Positions 36,213 through 45,250 of a stretch of DNA of 64,000 bases are shown here, piece after piece. The DNA lies in NCBI RefSeq assembly GCF_030813005.1, contig NZ_JAUSTU010000014.1, positions 1 to 64,000 on the forward strand, given 5' to 3'. Both the position numbers and the translations under genes were made by a program. Source of the DNA: Robertmurraya andreesenii (GTDB lineage Bacteria > Bacillota > Bacilli > Bacillales > Cytobacillaceae). The notes beneath the pieces were generated by a model. The model saw only the letters and a program-made list of their open reading frames with translations. It did not search any database and had not been told where the DNA came from. Position 1 is the stretch's first letter, and each line of letters opens with the position of its first letter.

Positions 36213-36386
36213 TTAGCTAGAAATACTTCTTTCGATTGCACTGTCCCAATCAGGGAAATAATGTAGCGCACTTCTCATGAGCTGTGGATGCGTTCTTTTC
36301 ACATGTTTCTTACTTAAGCTAGATCCACTCGTATTCAAACGCCTAATTTCCTCAAGCACTTCAGCAGAACTCATTGTAACATCCAT
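36213..36386 (-). CDS. 57-residue protein with one FGSW-type helical repeat
   Basis: A small gene that is easily overlooked. The start ATG at 36386 is preceded at seven bases by AAAGGAGG, an excellent site. The protein begins MDVTMSSAEVLEEIRRLNTS. It then has SSLSKKHVKRTHPQLMRSAL and HYFPDWDSAIERS. This follows the pattern I-R-x-L, (S)LS-x-x-x-V, P-x-L-x-x-A-A, x-F-G-S-W-x-x-A. That pattern recurs, often in tandem, in larger bacterial proteins with DNA-binding or regulatory roles. Here a single unit stands alone. Function unknown. Confidence 0.72.
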   Translation of the reverse strand: MDVTMSSAEVLEEIRRLNTSGSSLSKKHVKRTHPQLMRSALHYFPDWDSAIERSISS

Positions 36387-36520
36387 TCCATGACCTCCTT
36401 TCCTCTAGCATCACCTATATGATCACCTGTAGAAAAATATTTATACATATTTCTGTATTTTTAGTAAAATTTTCTTCATAATGGGAATAGAGAAATTTAC
36501 AAAAAGTGAGGATCTAGAAA

Positions 36521-37732
36521 TTGACAGAGAAACTATATTACAAGAATGTTTATCAAAAGAAGTTTACAGCCAAAGGATTGTGTCAAAAGCAGGATGAAAA
36601 TGGAAATCGGTATGTTGTTTTAGATAAAACAGCGTTTTACCCTACTGGTGGTGGACAGCCATTTGATAAAGGGTCACTAAATGGAATTCAGGTCACTAAC
36701 GTTGAGGAAATAGATGGAGAAATTCGACATTATGTCACGACAGAGCTTAAGCAAATCGATGAAATTGAAGGAGTTGTCGATTGGGAACGCCGTTTCGATC
36801 ATATGCAGCAGCATTCCGGGCAACACATATTAACAGCAGCATTTGTTGAACTCTTTGGGGTTCAAACAGTGAGCTTTCACTTGGGAAAGGAAATTTCAAC
36901 GATCGATCTCAACACGGAGAATTTGACAACCGATATGATCTCTCAAGTGGAGAAACGGGCAAACGAGATTATTTTGGAAAATCGAGGGATTGAAACGAAA
37001 TGGGTAACAATGGAGGAAGCACTCCAATACAATTTGCGAAAAGAACTATCTGTTTCAGAGGATATCCGCCTCGTTATTATTCCTGAATTTGACTATAATG
37101 GCTGCGGCGGAACTCATCCAAGCTCCACTGGTCAAGTAGGCTCTATCAAAATTCTCGCTTGGGAGCGTCAAAAGAAACAGGTTCGCCTTCAATTCGTCTG
37201 TGGGAATAGGGTTCTCAAGCAGTTAGAACAAAAGCATTCGATTGTGCTTAAGCTTTGTCAGATGTTAAGTGCTCCTGAGCAGGAAATGGAAAGTGCCGTT
37301 CAAAAGCTTTTGGAAGTGAATAAAACCCTCGGCAAAACAGTGGATGAGCTTAAAGAAGAAATGCTGCGATACGAAGCAGAAACCTTATGGACATCGCTGG
37401 AAGAATGGAATGGGACACCTGTAATCAAGAAAGTGTTTAAGGATCGAACAATAAAAGAGCTTCAACAGCTAGCAAAAATCATCACCCTTCAGCATCGGGG
37501 AATTAATCTCTTTTTGGTTGCGGAGAATGAGGACAAGCTCCAATTCGTTTGTGCTCGTGATGCCGATGCCTCCGTTAACATGAAGGAAATGGTGCAACAA
37601 ATCCTCCCACTTATTCATGGTAAAGGAGGAGGAAGTGAACGTTCCGCACAAGGTGGGGGAGAAGCGGTCATAACTGGGGAGGAATTATTAGCTAAAATCG
37701 AAAGTATCATTCGTGAAACTATGATCCAATAG
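36521..37732 (+). CDS. AlaX-type alanyl-tRNA editing protein with DHHA1 domain
   Basis: This 403-residue protein matches the editing half of alanyl-tRNA synthetase. It carries YPTGGGQPFDKG and the zinc ligands HxxxH in QQHSGQHIL and Cys/His in CGGTHPSSTG. A coiled segment and a C-terminal DHHA1-like domain ending GKGGGSERSAQGGGE follow. This is the long AlaX form. It should hydrolyse Ser- or Gly-tRNA-Ala in trans. It starts with TTG at 36521, preceded by GTGAGGATCTAGAAA. It is followed by a perfect 12-bp hairpin. Confidence 0.93.
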   Translation: MTEKLYYKNVYQKKFTAKGLCQKQDENGNRYVVLDKTAFYPTGGGQPFDKGSLNGIQVTNVEEIDGEIRHYVTTELKQIDEIEGVVDWERRFDHMQQHSGQHILTAAFVELFGVQTVSFHLGKEISTIDLNTENLTTDMISQVEKRANEIILENRGIETKWVTMEEALQYNLRKELSVSEDIRLVIIPEFDYNGCGGTHPSSTGQVGSIKILAWERQKKQVRLQFVCGNRVLKQLEQKHSIVLKLCQMLSAPEQEMESAVQKLLEVNKTLGKTVDELKEEMLRYEAETLWTSLEEWNGTPVIKKVFKDRTIKELQQLAKIITLQHRGINLFLVAENEDKLQFVCARDADASVNMKEMVQQILPLIHGKGGGSERSAQGGGEAVITGEELLAKIESIIRETMIQ

Positions 37733-37740
37733 ATTTTTTC

Positions 37741-37767
37741 GTGGTCACATAAGGGTTATGTGACCAC
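37741..37767. terminator. Perfect 12-bp hairpin between convergent genes
   Basis: GTGGTCACATAA, loop GGG, TTATGTGACCAC. The tail AAATATTTGT is not a strong T-tract, so it may act as a roadblock or weak bidirectional terminator. Confidence 0.65.
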
Positions 37768-37777
37768 AAATATTTGT

Positions 37778-39019
37778 CTACTTTTCTTCATAAAACTCAA
37801 TAGCATCAACATTTTTCAACCACAGCTTTGCATTGGAGCCATCCGCATCGGAGAACCAAACATTGCGATTGCTGTCTGTAATGGAGGTGCCACGAAACCA
37901 GATCAGTTTGTTCATGCTTCTTATAAATTGGGGATCATAATCTCCGTAGCCGCTTGGAGGCTCTATAATTTTCGTTTGATGGTCCTTGTTTAGGTGAACA
38001 GAATAAAGAGATGGAAGGGGATGCTCTGAAAATTCATTGGACCAGTCCTTTGCCTCGACCCTAGAGGTTACGATCGAGCTGTTGCTAACCCAAGTAAAAT
38101 TAAGCTCGGCGTAATTCGATGGGGTTAAGGAGGCGACTGGAAACTCCTTGTATTTCAAATCCTTGCCTCTGAAACCAAACACAATCCTTCCTCCACCAGC
38201 AATATAGGCCAAAATATCCTTCGAAGGTGCCCATTTCGGTTCGCCCACGCCGAGTATCATTTCGTCCAAGGTCTCGAAACGTTCTCCATCGCTAGAAATA
38301 GCACAAAGCATATTGCTATCCATGGCTAATGAAGCTGTTGGCGAAACGATAAACGAAATCCATTTCTTGCTGGGTGAAAAAAGAAAGGAATCTACATTAA
38401 TTGACATAACATTTTTATTATCGACTCGCAGATCCTTTGGTACGACAAAAAACTCCTTTACATTGGCAAAGAGATTAATTTCATCCCAATTTTTCGCGAG
38501 TTTTTTCTCATAAAGAACAGGGTTCGTCCATCCATCTGGATTGAGATTTGCTCGTGAGGACATGAGGAAGCCACTCCCGTCTGGAAGCCAGGTGAAGCCA
38601 TAGACACCTAAGGCAACATTTCGGAATTCTTTAAGGTTCGAGATATTAAGAACTCCATTATCTTGAAAAGCGACAACCGCTTTATTAGGGGCCCATTGAG
38701 GCTCGTAACCGTCATAAAAGATCCGCTTCTTTTCAGAGGTTTCTAAATGATACACCCATATTTCATTTTGTATTTTATTTGGCTCAAACTGGGAAGGGGC
38801 TTGCATTTGATAAAGAATCCATTTTCCGTCATGGGACCACTGGATCCCATGGACATTTCTAGACTTTGTAATTTGTGTCTCCTGATTATCCAACAATAGC
38901 CACAGGTTCCCATCCCGTATGAATGCCGCCTTCGTCCGATTCCTTGCAGAAACGTCTATTCCATTAGAAAAGGATACAACAAGGACAAAAATTAGTAGGC
39001 TTACAACACTTTTCCTCAT
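37778..39019 (-). CDS. Secreted TolB-like beta-propeller protein
   Basis: This 413-residue protein has a signal peptide (about residues 1-25, SVVSLLIFVLVVSFSNGI). It then shows repeated blades of the TolB/WD40-like type: IQWSHDGKWILY, PQWAPNKAVVAF, FTWLPDGSGFLM, PKWAPSKDILAY and a final DPQFIRSMNKLIWF. It probably acts outside the membrane as a binding platform. The partner is unknown. AAGAGGTGG precedes two adjacent ATGs (39022 and 39019); the second has better spacing. Confidence 0.83.
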   Translation of the reverse strand: MRKSVVSLLIFVLVVSFSNGIDVSARNRTKAAFIRDGNLWLLLDNQETQITKSRNVHGIQWSHDGKWILYQMQAPSQFEPNKIQNEIWVYHLETSEKKRIFYDGYEPQWAPNKAVVAFQDNGVLNISNLKEFRNVALGVYGFTWLPDGSGFLMSSRANLNPDGWTNPVLYEKKLAKNWDEINLFANVKEFFVVPKDLRVDNKNVMSINVDSFLFSPSKKWISFIVSPTASLAMDSNMLCAISSDGERFETLDEMILGVGEPKWAPSKDILAYIAGGGRIVFGFRGKDLKYKEFPVASLTPSNYAELNFTWVSNSSIVTSRVEAKDWSNEFSEHPLPSLYSVHLNKDHQTKIIEPPSGYGDYDPQFIRSMNKLIWFRGTSITDSNRNVWFSDADGSNAKLWLKNVDAIEFYEEK

Positions 39020-39181
39020 CATCCACCTCTTAAAGTTATTCTTGTCACTATGTATAGTATTTTCCTCATCTCTTCGAGTTATGAAAGGAAAGAACCCTTG
39101 TTTTCAAAATCTTTTAAAATAACCACTACACAAATAGGGATTAATGAGCTATACTAGATGGGACAATTAAAGAAGCGGAAA

Positions 39182-39263
39182 CCACAAGGGGAGCTTTAGG
39201 CTGAGAGTGAACGTTTGTTCTGACCCTTCGAACCTGTTAGATAATTCTAGCGCAGGGATTGTG
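39182..39263 (+). promoter_or_regulatory. TPP (THI-box) riboswitch
   Basis: The P1 arms are CCACAA and TTGTGG. The conserved cores GGGGAGC, GGCTGAGAG, GACCCTTCGAACCTG and GCGCAGGGA are in order (GATAATTCTAG in the P2 region). A -10-like TATACT lies at 39150. It controls the thiT gene downstream. Confidence 0.97.
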
Positions 39264-39267
39264 GAAT

Positions 39268-39292
39268 GACGGGTGAATCCTATCCGTCTTTT
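39268..39292 (+). terminator. Likely terminator of the TPP riboswitch
   Basis: GACGGGT pairs with ATCCGTC and is followed by TTTTAT, directly after the aptamer and 50 bp before thiT. Confidence 0.7.
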
Positions 39293-39343
39293 ATACAAGT
39301 TCTCCCTTGGGGTTTTTTCGTTTTGGAAAAGGGGAGATTTTTT

Positions 39344-39940
39344 ATGAAAAAAATGAGATTGGTTGCTATGATTGAAGCTTCATTTTTTGCTGCTTTTGCA
39401 CTTATTTTGGATCTTCTGCCTTCAATTAAGCTAGGTCCTTGGATTTCCATCTCAGTGGCAATGGTACCCATGTTTATCTTGGCTTTCCGTTGGGGGGTTA
39501 AGATAACCTTCGTTGCTGGCTTTATTTGGGGCCTGCTTCAGGTGGCGGTGGGAGATGCCTATATTTTAACACCTATTCAATTTTTGATTGAATATTTCAT
39601 CGCCTTTGCCTTTATAGGATTTGCAGGGCTTTTCTTTGAAAAGATTCAGTCTCATTTACAAAAAGGAGACACCAAGCTGGAGCTGGTTTGGGCAGTGGTA
39701 GCTATTTTCGTTGGAAGTGCTGCAAGATACTTTTGGCACTTTCTTGCAGGGATCATTTTTTGGGGTAAGTCTGCACCAGAGGGCATGTCGCCGGCAATCT
39801 ATTCACTCATAATCAATGGTGGAAGCATGCTTGGCTCAGCGATTCTATGCTCTATTGTAACAGTAGCTCTGTTAGCAACAGCACCAAGATTGATACAAAG
39901 AAACGGGATTAAACTCCACTCAGAAAAAAATGCGTCTTAA
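39344..39940 (+). CDS. thiT: Energy-coupled thiamine transporter ThiT
   Basis: This 198-residue S-component of an ECF transporter has six membrane helices. It carries the thiamine-binding L1/helix-4 features of the ThiT (YuaJ) family: SIKLGPWISISVAMVPMFILAFRWG and LTPIQFLIEYFIAF, with GSAARYFWHFLAGIIFWG. It imports thiamine with the shared ECF ATPase module encoded elsewhere. ATG at 39344 has AAAGGGGAGATTTTTT upstream. A longer frame would overlap the riboswitch terminator and is rejected. Control by the TPP riboswitch directly upstream agrees with the function. Confidence 0.96.
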   Translation: MKKMRLVAMIEASFFAAFALILDLLPSIKLGPWISISVAMVPMFILAFRWGVKITFVAGFIWGLLQVAVGDAYILTPIQFLIEYFIAFAFIGFAGLFFEKIQSHLQKGDTKLELVWAVVAIFVGSAARYFWHFLAGIIFWGKSAPEGMSPAIYSLIINGGSMLGSAILCSIVTVALLATAPRLIQRNGIKLHSEKNAS

Positions 39941-39951
39941 TATCAATTGCA

Positions 39952-39990
39952 GAAAAACCTCTTTCAATAGTTGTTGGAAGAGGTTTTTTT
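39952..39990. terminator. Terminator of thiT (shared with vanW-like gene)
   Basis: An AAAAACCTCTT / AAGAGGTTTTT stem is followed by TT. Confidence 0.85.
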
Positions 39991-39997
39991 GGTTTCT

Positions 39998-40879
39998 CTA
40001 TTGTAAAATCCCTGGGACATTCCTTGGTTCATTATTGATGGAATCAGATGAATATACAAATACAACGACCTTGCCGTTAAAGGCTCTAGCGCGAATTAAT
40101 ATAGGCTGATTATATTCATTTTTGAATGTGAAGTCTGGCCCATACCAGCTCACCGTGGCATCCCGCCCGGGCGGTACGTAAGGTACCTTTCTACTATGGG
40201 AGTATCTCTCCAAAATGGTCATCCCTGAGCGATCGACGGCGTTAAAGAGGGTGGAGGAAACCTGGCAAATTCCACCGCCAACCCCTTCGGTGAATTCTCC
40301 TTTGACAATTTCAGGAGCTTTCATATAGCCTCTTTCTTGGGTACGCTTACCGACCACTTCATTAAAGGAAAATACCTCCCCTGGAAACAAGACACGATTA
40401 TTAATGGCTGCTGTTGCTAAGGCAATATTATGAGAGCGTGATTTGTGGCTGGCATTAAAGTAAGTAATATATTGGCCAATTCTGTTGGTCCGTATATGTG
40501 AGAGAAGCTCGCTATCGATCTTAGGATAAATGATGTTCTTCGGAACCTCGACAGTAGCAGGACCATTTTCATAAAAATAGCGAGAAAACTTCTCCTTAAG
40601 AATTGGTTTGTTAAGCATGTAGCCCACTTTCTCGGGAATGATTCTCCCCGCAGGATCGATGGTCGCATCTACTGGAGCTTTTTTGACTTGTATATCCACT
40701 TGAGTAGTGAATTCCTCAAGCCTTTCCATATTCAAAAGTTTCACTCCTGGAACCCCTAAAATAAAGTCCTCGCGATTCACGACGGATAGTGTTTCATTAT
40801 TTTCAAAGAGGGTAAAAGGTTGAAGCATTTGGTTTTGAATGACTAATAATAGCAGCCCTAATATCCACGACAATTTCAT
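39998..40879 (-). CDS. VanW family protein, membrane-anchored
   Basis: This 293-residue protein has an N-terminal signal-anchor (residues 3-20). A VanW domain covers the C-terminal half: PGEVFSFNEVVGKRTQERGY, GGGICQVSSTLFNA and SWYGPDF. VanW proteins accompany glycopeptide-resistance clusters and spore or envelope genes, but their activity is not established. ATG at 40879 is preceded by GGGGAGGCAAC. It is divergent from the qox operon. Confidence 0.9.
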   Translation of the reverse strand: MKLSWILGLLLLVIQNQMLQPFTLFENNETLSVVNREDFILGVPGVKLLNMERLEEFTTQVDIQVKKAPVDATIDPAGRIIPEKVGYMLNKPILKEKFSRYFYENGPATVEVPKNIIYPKIDSELLSHIRTNRIGQYITYFNASHKSRSHNIALATAAINNRVLFPGEVFSFNEVVGKRTQERGYMKAPEIVKGEFTEGVGGGICQVSSTLFNAVDRSGMTILERYSHSRKVPYVPPGRDATVSWYGPDFTFKNEYNQPILIRARAFNGKVVVFVYSSDSINNEPRNVPGILQ

Positions 40880-40994
40880 GTTGCCTCCCCAATAGCAGAT
40901 GTCCGTCTTTATTTTTCGATAATCACCCAAAAATATTCGTGTACAAAAACAAATCGTAGGGGACTATGGTACAAAATATACAGGAATAGGAATG

Positions 40995-41011
40995 TTTACA
41001 TTTAGTGTAAA
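40995..41011. promoter_or_regulatory. TTTACA-N5-TGTAAA palindrome
   Basis: A perfect inverted repeat lies in the vanW-qox divergent region. The following bases (TTTAGTGTAAAA) also recur in a palindrome at 63724. Confidence 0.4.
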
Positions 41012-41096
41012 AATAATCCTTCCTAAATTCGTCACACTTTCTTACGTTTAACTCGTGGTAATATTATTAATGCAGATCAATTACTCTTACTATATA

Positions 41097-41114
41097 TTGT
41101 GAAAAAGTTTACAT
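41097..41114 (+). promoter_or_regulatory. Rex-box-like site upstream of qoxA
   Basis: TTGTGAA-AAAG-TTTACAT matches the Rex operator TTGTGAA-N4-TTCACAA at 12 of 14 fixed positions and lies 49 bp before the qoxA start. Confidence 0.45.
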
Positions 41115-41162
41115 GCAAATCATTCGTTTGTATGTACAAATCAAAAGGAAAGGAGCCCCAAA

Positions 41163-42080
41163 ATGAAAAGGAAATGGGCTATATTAGCGGCTATTTTCAC
41201 TATTTTCACTGTGTTAACAGGTTGCGAACCATTAATGGTACTCGACCCAAAAGGACCACAGGCTGAACGACAAGCACATGACATTCTGTTGTCTATCGGC
41301 ATTATGTCGTTCATTGTTGTTGTTGTATTTGTTATTTTAATTTTTGTGTTAGTAAAATACCGTGCTTCGAATTTACCAGAGGATTATGAACCACCTCATA
41401 TGGAAGGAAATAAATGGGTTGAAGCAATATGTGTTGGAATTCCAATTCTTATTGTTGCTTATTTTTCCTATGTTTCCGTTCAAAGTAACTATATCGTAGA
41501 GGCCACGCCTCAAGGCTATGAGGATCAGGAACCATTGGTGGTCTACGCCTCTTCTTCTGATTGGAAATGGCATTTTAGTTATCCTGAAGAAAATATTGAG
41601 ACGGTTAACTATTTATATATCCCAACCGATCGACCACTTGAATTTAGACTGTATTCGAATGGTCCAATTACGAGCTTCTGGATTCCACAGTTAGGTGGTC
41701 AGAAATATGCGATGGCCGACATGATCACGACCTTGCATTTAGCGGCAGATGAGCCTGGTGAATATATGGGACGAAACGCCAACTTCAGTGGGAAAGGCTT
41801 TGCGGAGAATACGTTCAACGTAACGGCCATGTCACAGGCAGACTTTGACGATTGGGTAAAAGAAGTTAAGGAAACAGCAAAACCACTCACAGAAGAAAAA
41901 TATAATGAACTATTGAAACCTGGTCATCTTGGCCAAATGACATTTACTGGAACACATTTATCGTTTGCTCCGGCTCCTGAACATGATCACGGTTCATCCA
42001 GCTCAATGGAGCACGAAGGACATTCTGATCATATGACAACAAATGAGGAACATGGAGAGAATAATACTCATGAAGAATGA
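41163..42080 (+). CDS. qoxA: Cytochrome aa3 quinol oxidase subunit II
   Basis: This 305-residue lipoprotein precursor has the lipobox VLTGC (Cys at 21). Two membrane helices follow (about 42-65 and 88-108), then an extracellular cupredoxin-like domain with SSSDWKWHFSYPEENI. The copper-A ligands of cytochrome c oxidases are absent, as expected for a quinol oxidase. The C-terminal 35 residues are rich in His, Ser and Glu (EHDHGSSSSMEHEGHSDHM), a tail that could bind metal. AAAGGAGCCCCAAA precedes the ATG. It is the first gene of qoxABCD. Confidence 0.96.
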   Translation: MKRKWAILAAIFTIFTVLTGCEPLMVLDPKGPQAERQAHDILLSIGIMSFIVVVVFVILIFVLVKYRASNLPEDYEPPHMEGNKWVEAICVGIPILIVAYFSYVSVQSNYIVEATPQGYEDQEPLVVYASSSDWKWHFSYPEENIETVNYLYIPTDRPLEFRLYSNGPITSFWIPQLGGQKYAMADMITTLHLAADEPGEYMGRNANFSGKGFAENTFNVTAMSQADFDDWVKEVKETAKPLTEEKYNELLKPGHLGQMTFTGTHLSFAPAPEHDHGSSSSMEHEGHSDHMTTNEEHGENNTHEE

Positions 42081-42140
42081 TTTTTTTAGAGAATGCTAGT
42101 TTTCTAAAAAAGGATACTTCCTGAAAGGAGAACATGACGG

Positions 42141-44090
42141 ATGGAATTTTTTGAACGATTTGCCATTCCTAATCCTAGCCCAGCGATTTATGCATCAATG
42201 GTTGCTATCGGTCTAACTTTGATCGGGATCATTGTTGGCTTAACATATTTCAAAAAATGGGGCTATTTATGGCGTGAATGGCTTACTACCGTTGATCATA
42301 AACGAATCGGTTTGATGTATTTAATTTCTGCCTTATTGATGTTATTCCGTGGTGGTGCCGATGCCATCATGATGCGTGCTCAGCTGGCAGTACCTGACAA
42401 TAAGCTTTTGGATGCCCAGCATTATAATGAGATTTTCACCACCCATGGTGTGGTAATGATCATGTTCATGGCGATGCCATTTATTTTTGCGTTCATGAAC
42501 TATGTCGTTCCATTACAAATCGGGGCACGGGATGTTGCGTTCCCACGTCTGAATGCGATTAGCTTCTGGCTATTCTTTATGGGAGCAATGCTATTCAATA
42601 TTTCCTTCGTCATTGGTGGTTCACCTGATGCCGGCTGGACTTCTTATTTTCCGCTAGCGGGGAATGATTTCAGTGAATCAGTGGGGACGAATTATTATAT
42701 GATTGCCCTGCAAATCTCGGGGATTGGCTCGTTGATGACGGGGATCAATATGATTACGACGATTCTCAAAATGAGAGCACCTGGCATGACACTCATGAAA
42801 ATGCCAATGTTCACATGGGCTACATTAGTAGCAAACTTAATCGTTGTAACCGTCTTTCCAGTATTGACAGTTGCTTTAGCAATGGGAACGATGGATCGAT
42901 TATTTGGTACCCATTTCTTTGCTAGTACAAATGGTGGTATGGATATGCTTTGGGCGAACCTCTTCTGGGTTTGGGGACATCCTGAGGTGTACATCTTAAT
43001 CTTGCCTGCCTTTGGTATCTATAGTGAAATTATTTCTACCTTCTCGGGTAAAAATTTATACGGCTATAAATCAATGGTTGCATCAATGGTGATGATTTCC
43101 GTGCTTTCCTGTTTAGTTTGGGCGCACCATTTCTTTACCATGGGTCAAGGAGCAGCATCGAACAGCTTCTTCTCCATCACGACGATGGCGATTTCTGTTC
43201 CAACCGGAGTGAAAATTTTCAACTGGCTGTTCACGATGTGGAAGGGGAAAATTCGCTTTACTGTACCAATGCTATACTCGATTGGCTTTATTCCACTATT
43301 CACAATTGGTGGGGTAACTGGGGTTATGCTTGCAATGTCAGCAGCCGACTATCAATATCATAATACGATGTTCCTAGTCGCTCATTTCCACAATACGATT
43401 ATTCCTGGTGTTGTGTTTGCGATGCTCGCTGGTCTCACTTATTACTGGCCAAAAATGTTCGGTTTCATGCTCAATGAGCGAATTGGAAAATGGACGTTCT
43501 GGCTTCTATCTATCGGCTTTGTGCTCGCATTCTTCCCAATGTATATCACTGGATTAGACGGTCAAGCACGTCGCATGTACACATATTCAGAAGCAACAGG
43601 CTATGGAGCATTTAATATGGTTTCCTTCGTCGGTGCTGGAATTATGGCGCTCGCTTTTGTATTAATCGTGTACAACGTCTACTACAGTATTCGTTATTCA
43701 CCAAGAAACATCGGTTCAGACCCATGGGATGCACGTACATTAGAATGGGCTACAAATACACCGGTTCCAGAATACAACTTTGCTGTGACACCACAGGTTG
43801 AGTCCATTGAACCATTCTGGGATGCGAAGAAAAAGGGCCATGTGCTATTTCCTGATAAGGTTAAAAAAATTCACATGCCTAATAATAGTGGTCTTCCATT
43901 TATCATGTGCTCGATCTTTTTTGTTTGGGGCTTCTCCTTTGTCTTTGCGATCTGGCCACTGTTGATTATTGCAACGATTGGTATCTTCGCTTGCATGGCA
44001 TATCGCTCATTTGAAAAGGATCATGGACATTATGTTTCAGTGGAAGAAATTAAAGAAACTGAAGGAAAAATAGGGGGTGCAAACCTATGA
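42141..44090 (+). CDS. qoxB: Cytochrome aa3 quinol oxidase subunit I
   Basis: This 649-residue heme-copper oxidase core subunit has about 14-15 helices. The heme and copper ligands are visible: low-spin heme His in IFTTHGVVMIMFMAMPF, the His-Tyr crosslink motif WGHPEVYILILPAFG, and Cu-B histidines WAHHFFTMG. The heme a3/a pair lies in LVAHFHNTI. It reduces oxygen and pumps protons. It overlaps the qoxC start by 4 bp (ATGA). Confidence 0.98.
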   Translation: MEFFERFAIPNPSPAIYASMVAIGLTLIGIIVGLTYFKKWGYLWREWLTTVDHKRIGLMYLISALLMLFRGGADAIMMRAQLAVPDNKLLDAQHYNEIFTTHGVVMIMFMAMPFIFAFMNYVVPLQIGARDVAFPRLNAISFWLFFMGAMLFNISFVIGGSPDAGWTSYFPLAGNDFSESVGTNYYMIALQISGIGSLMTGINMITTILKMRAPGMTLMKMPMFTWATLVANLIVVTVFPVLTVALAMGTMDRLFGTHFFASTNGGMDMLWANLFWVWGHPEVYILILPAFGIYSEIISTFSGKNLYGYKSMVASMVMISVLSCLVWAHHFFTMGQGAASNSFFSITTMAISVPTGVKIFNWLFTMWKGKIRFTVPMLYSIGFIPLFTIGGVTGVMLAMSAADYQYHNTMFLVAHFHNTIIPGVVFAMLAGLTYYWPKMFGFMLNERIGKWTFWLLSIGFVLAFFPMYITGLDGQARRMYTYSEATGYGAFNMVSFVGAGIMALAFVLIVYNVYYSIRYSPRNIGSDPWDARTLEWATNTPVPEYNFAVTPQVESIEPFWDAKKKGHVLFPDKVKKIHMPNNSGLPFIMCSIFFVWGFSFVFAIWPLLIIATIGIFACMAYRSFEKDHGHYVSVEEIKETEGKIGGANL

Positions 44091-44683
44091 AACTAGATCA
44101 TTCGCAGCCTCTTGAATATAGTACGAATCAAAATAGTGTGAATATCTTTGGCTTTTGGATTTTCCTTGGAGCCGAGATCATGCTGTTTGCTACCTTGTTT
44201 ACCGTATACTTTACGTTAAGCAATCGAACAGGTCATGGACCTACTGGGACGGATATTTTTGAAATAACTCCTGTCTTAATTGAAACGATTTTACTGTTAA
44301 CAAGTAGCTTTGTCATTGGTCTTGCAATCCATGCGATGAGACTCGGCAATAAAAAGGCGATGCTGACCTTTTTTGCCATCACCTTGCTATTAGGATTAGG
44401 TTTCCTAGGCTTTGAAATTGATGAGTTTGTTCATTATGTTCATATCGGAGCAGGAATACAGACCAGTGCGTTTACGGCGAGTCTATTAACAACCTTAGGT
44501 ACCCACGGAGCCCACGTTACCTTCGGCTTATTCTGGGGCTTAGCAATCATCCTGCAGGTGAAGAAACGTGGATTAACACCTGAAACGGCCAATAAATCAT
44601 TCATTTTCTCCTTGTATTGGCACTTCTTAGATGTCGTCTGGATCTTTATTTTCAGCTTCATCTATTTGAAAGGAATGATGTAA
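44087..44683 (+). CDS. qoxC: Cytochrome aa3 quinol oxidase subunit III
   Basis: This 198-residue five-helix subunit has FGFWIFLGAEIMLFATLF, TLGTHGAHVTFG and WHFLDVVWIFIF, typical of subunit III. AGGGGGTGCAAACCT precedes the ATG, which overlaps the qoxB stop, so the two are translationally coupled. Confidence 0.97.
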   Translation: MKLDHSQPLEYSTNQNSVNIFGFWIFLGAEIMLFATLFTVYFTLSNRTGHGPTGTDIFEITPVLIETILLLTSSFVIGLAIHAMRLGNKKAMLTFFAITLLLGLGFLGFEIDEFVHYVHIGAGIQTSAFTASLLTTLGTHGAHVTFGLFWGLAIILQVKKRGLTPETANKSFIFSLYWHFLDVVWIFIFSFIYLKGMM

Positions 44684-44684
44684 G

Positions 44685-44966
44685 ATGAAGGAACTATTCC
44701 CAGCTAAACAAATCATGGGCTTTGTTTTTTCACTGATTCTAACGGCTGTTGCGCTTGCGGTATATTTCCTCGACCTGTCCTTTTCGGCAGGGCTGACAAT
44801 CCTTATTGTAACAGCTTTTGTCCAGGCGCTTCTACAGCTCATTGTGTTTATGCATGCTGGTGAAACGAAGGATAAATGGTCGATTTATGGAAATGTTTAT
44901 TTCATGGTTTTTATCGCTTTAGTCACGATCTTCGGAACTTTATTTCTGTTCCTTTGGGATATGTAA
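44685..44966 (+). CDS. qoxD: Cytochrome aa3 quinol oxidase subunit IV
   Basis: This 93-residue subunit has three membrane helices and the LQLIVFMHAGE motif of subunit IV. It starts 1 bp after the qoxC stop and closes the operon, followed by a strong hairpin. Confidence 0.96.
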   Translation: MKELFPAKQIMGFVFSLILTAVALAVYFLDLSFSAGLTILIVTAFVQALLQLIVFMHAGETKDKWSIYGNVYFMVFIALVTIFGTLFLFLWDM

Positions 44967-44981
44967 TAAGCGTACTGAAAG

Positions 44982-45012
44982 GGGAGCATCCACAAGGATG
45001 CTCCTTATTTGT
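44982..45012. terminator. Terminator of qoxABCD (bidirectional)
   Basis: A GGAGCATCC / GGATGCTCC stem with loop ACAA is followed by TTATTTGTTTTG. Confidence 0.87.
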
Positions 45013-45250
45013 TTTGTTCGGGAAGGCTTCTTATCCCTCTCTGGGTCTTGAATAGCATTTCCTCTGTTGCCACAAAAAAGGCACCGATGAGAAAGATAAA
45101 TACCGCCGCGACAATCGTTCCAATTCCAATGGGTGTTAAAATACTGTAATCGCTTCCAAAGAAACCGATGGAAAAAATAATAAGACCAATGGATAGCAGG
45201 GTAAGGCCAATATACTGTGTGATTGATAGGATGCTGGTTCTTTTATTCAT
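45005..45250 (-). CDS. Small two-helix membrane protein
   Basis: This 81-residue protein has two hydrophobic helices (about 10-30 and 38-60) and a basic, soluble C-terminus (LFKTQRGIRSLPEQNK). GGAGGATGAACCAAAC precedes the ATG. It is convergent with qoxD, ending inside the shared terminator. I recognise no characterised family. Confidence 0.72.
   Translation of the reverse strand: MNKRTSILSITQYIGLTLLSIGLIIFSIGFFGSDYSILTPIGIGTIVAAVFIFLIGAFFVATEEMLFKTQRGIRSLPEQNK

Noticed and set aside
37760..37993. 77-codon plus-strand frame over the end of the propeller gene
   Set aside because: It overlaps the strongly supported minus-strand gene and begins inside a hairpin with no ribosome binding site.
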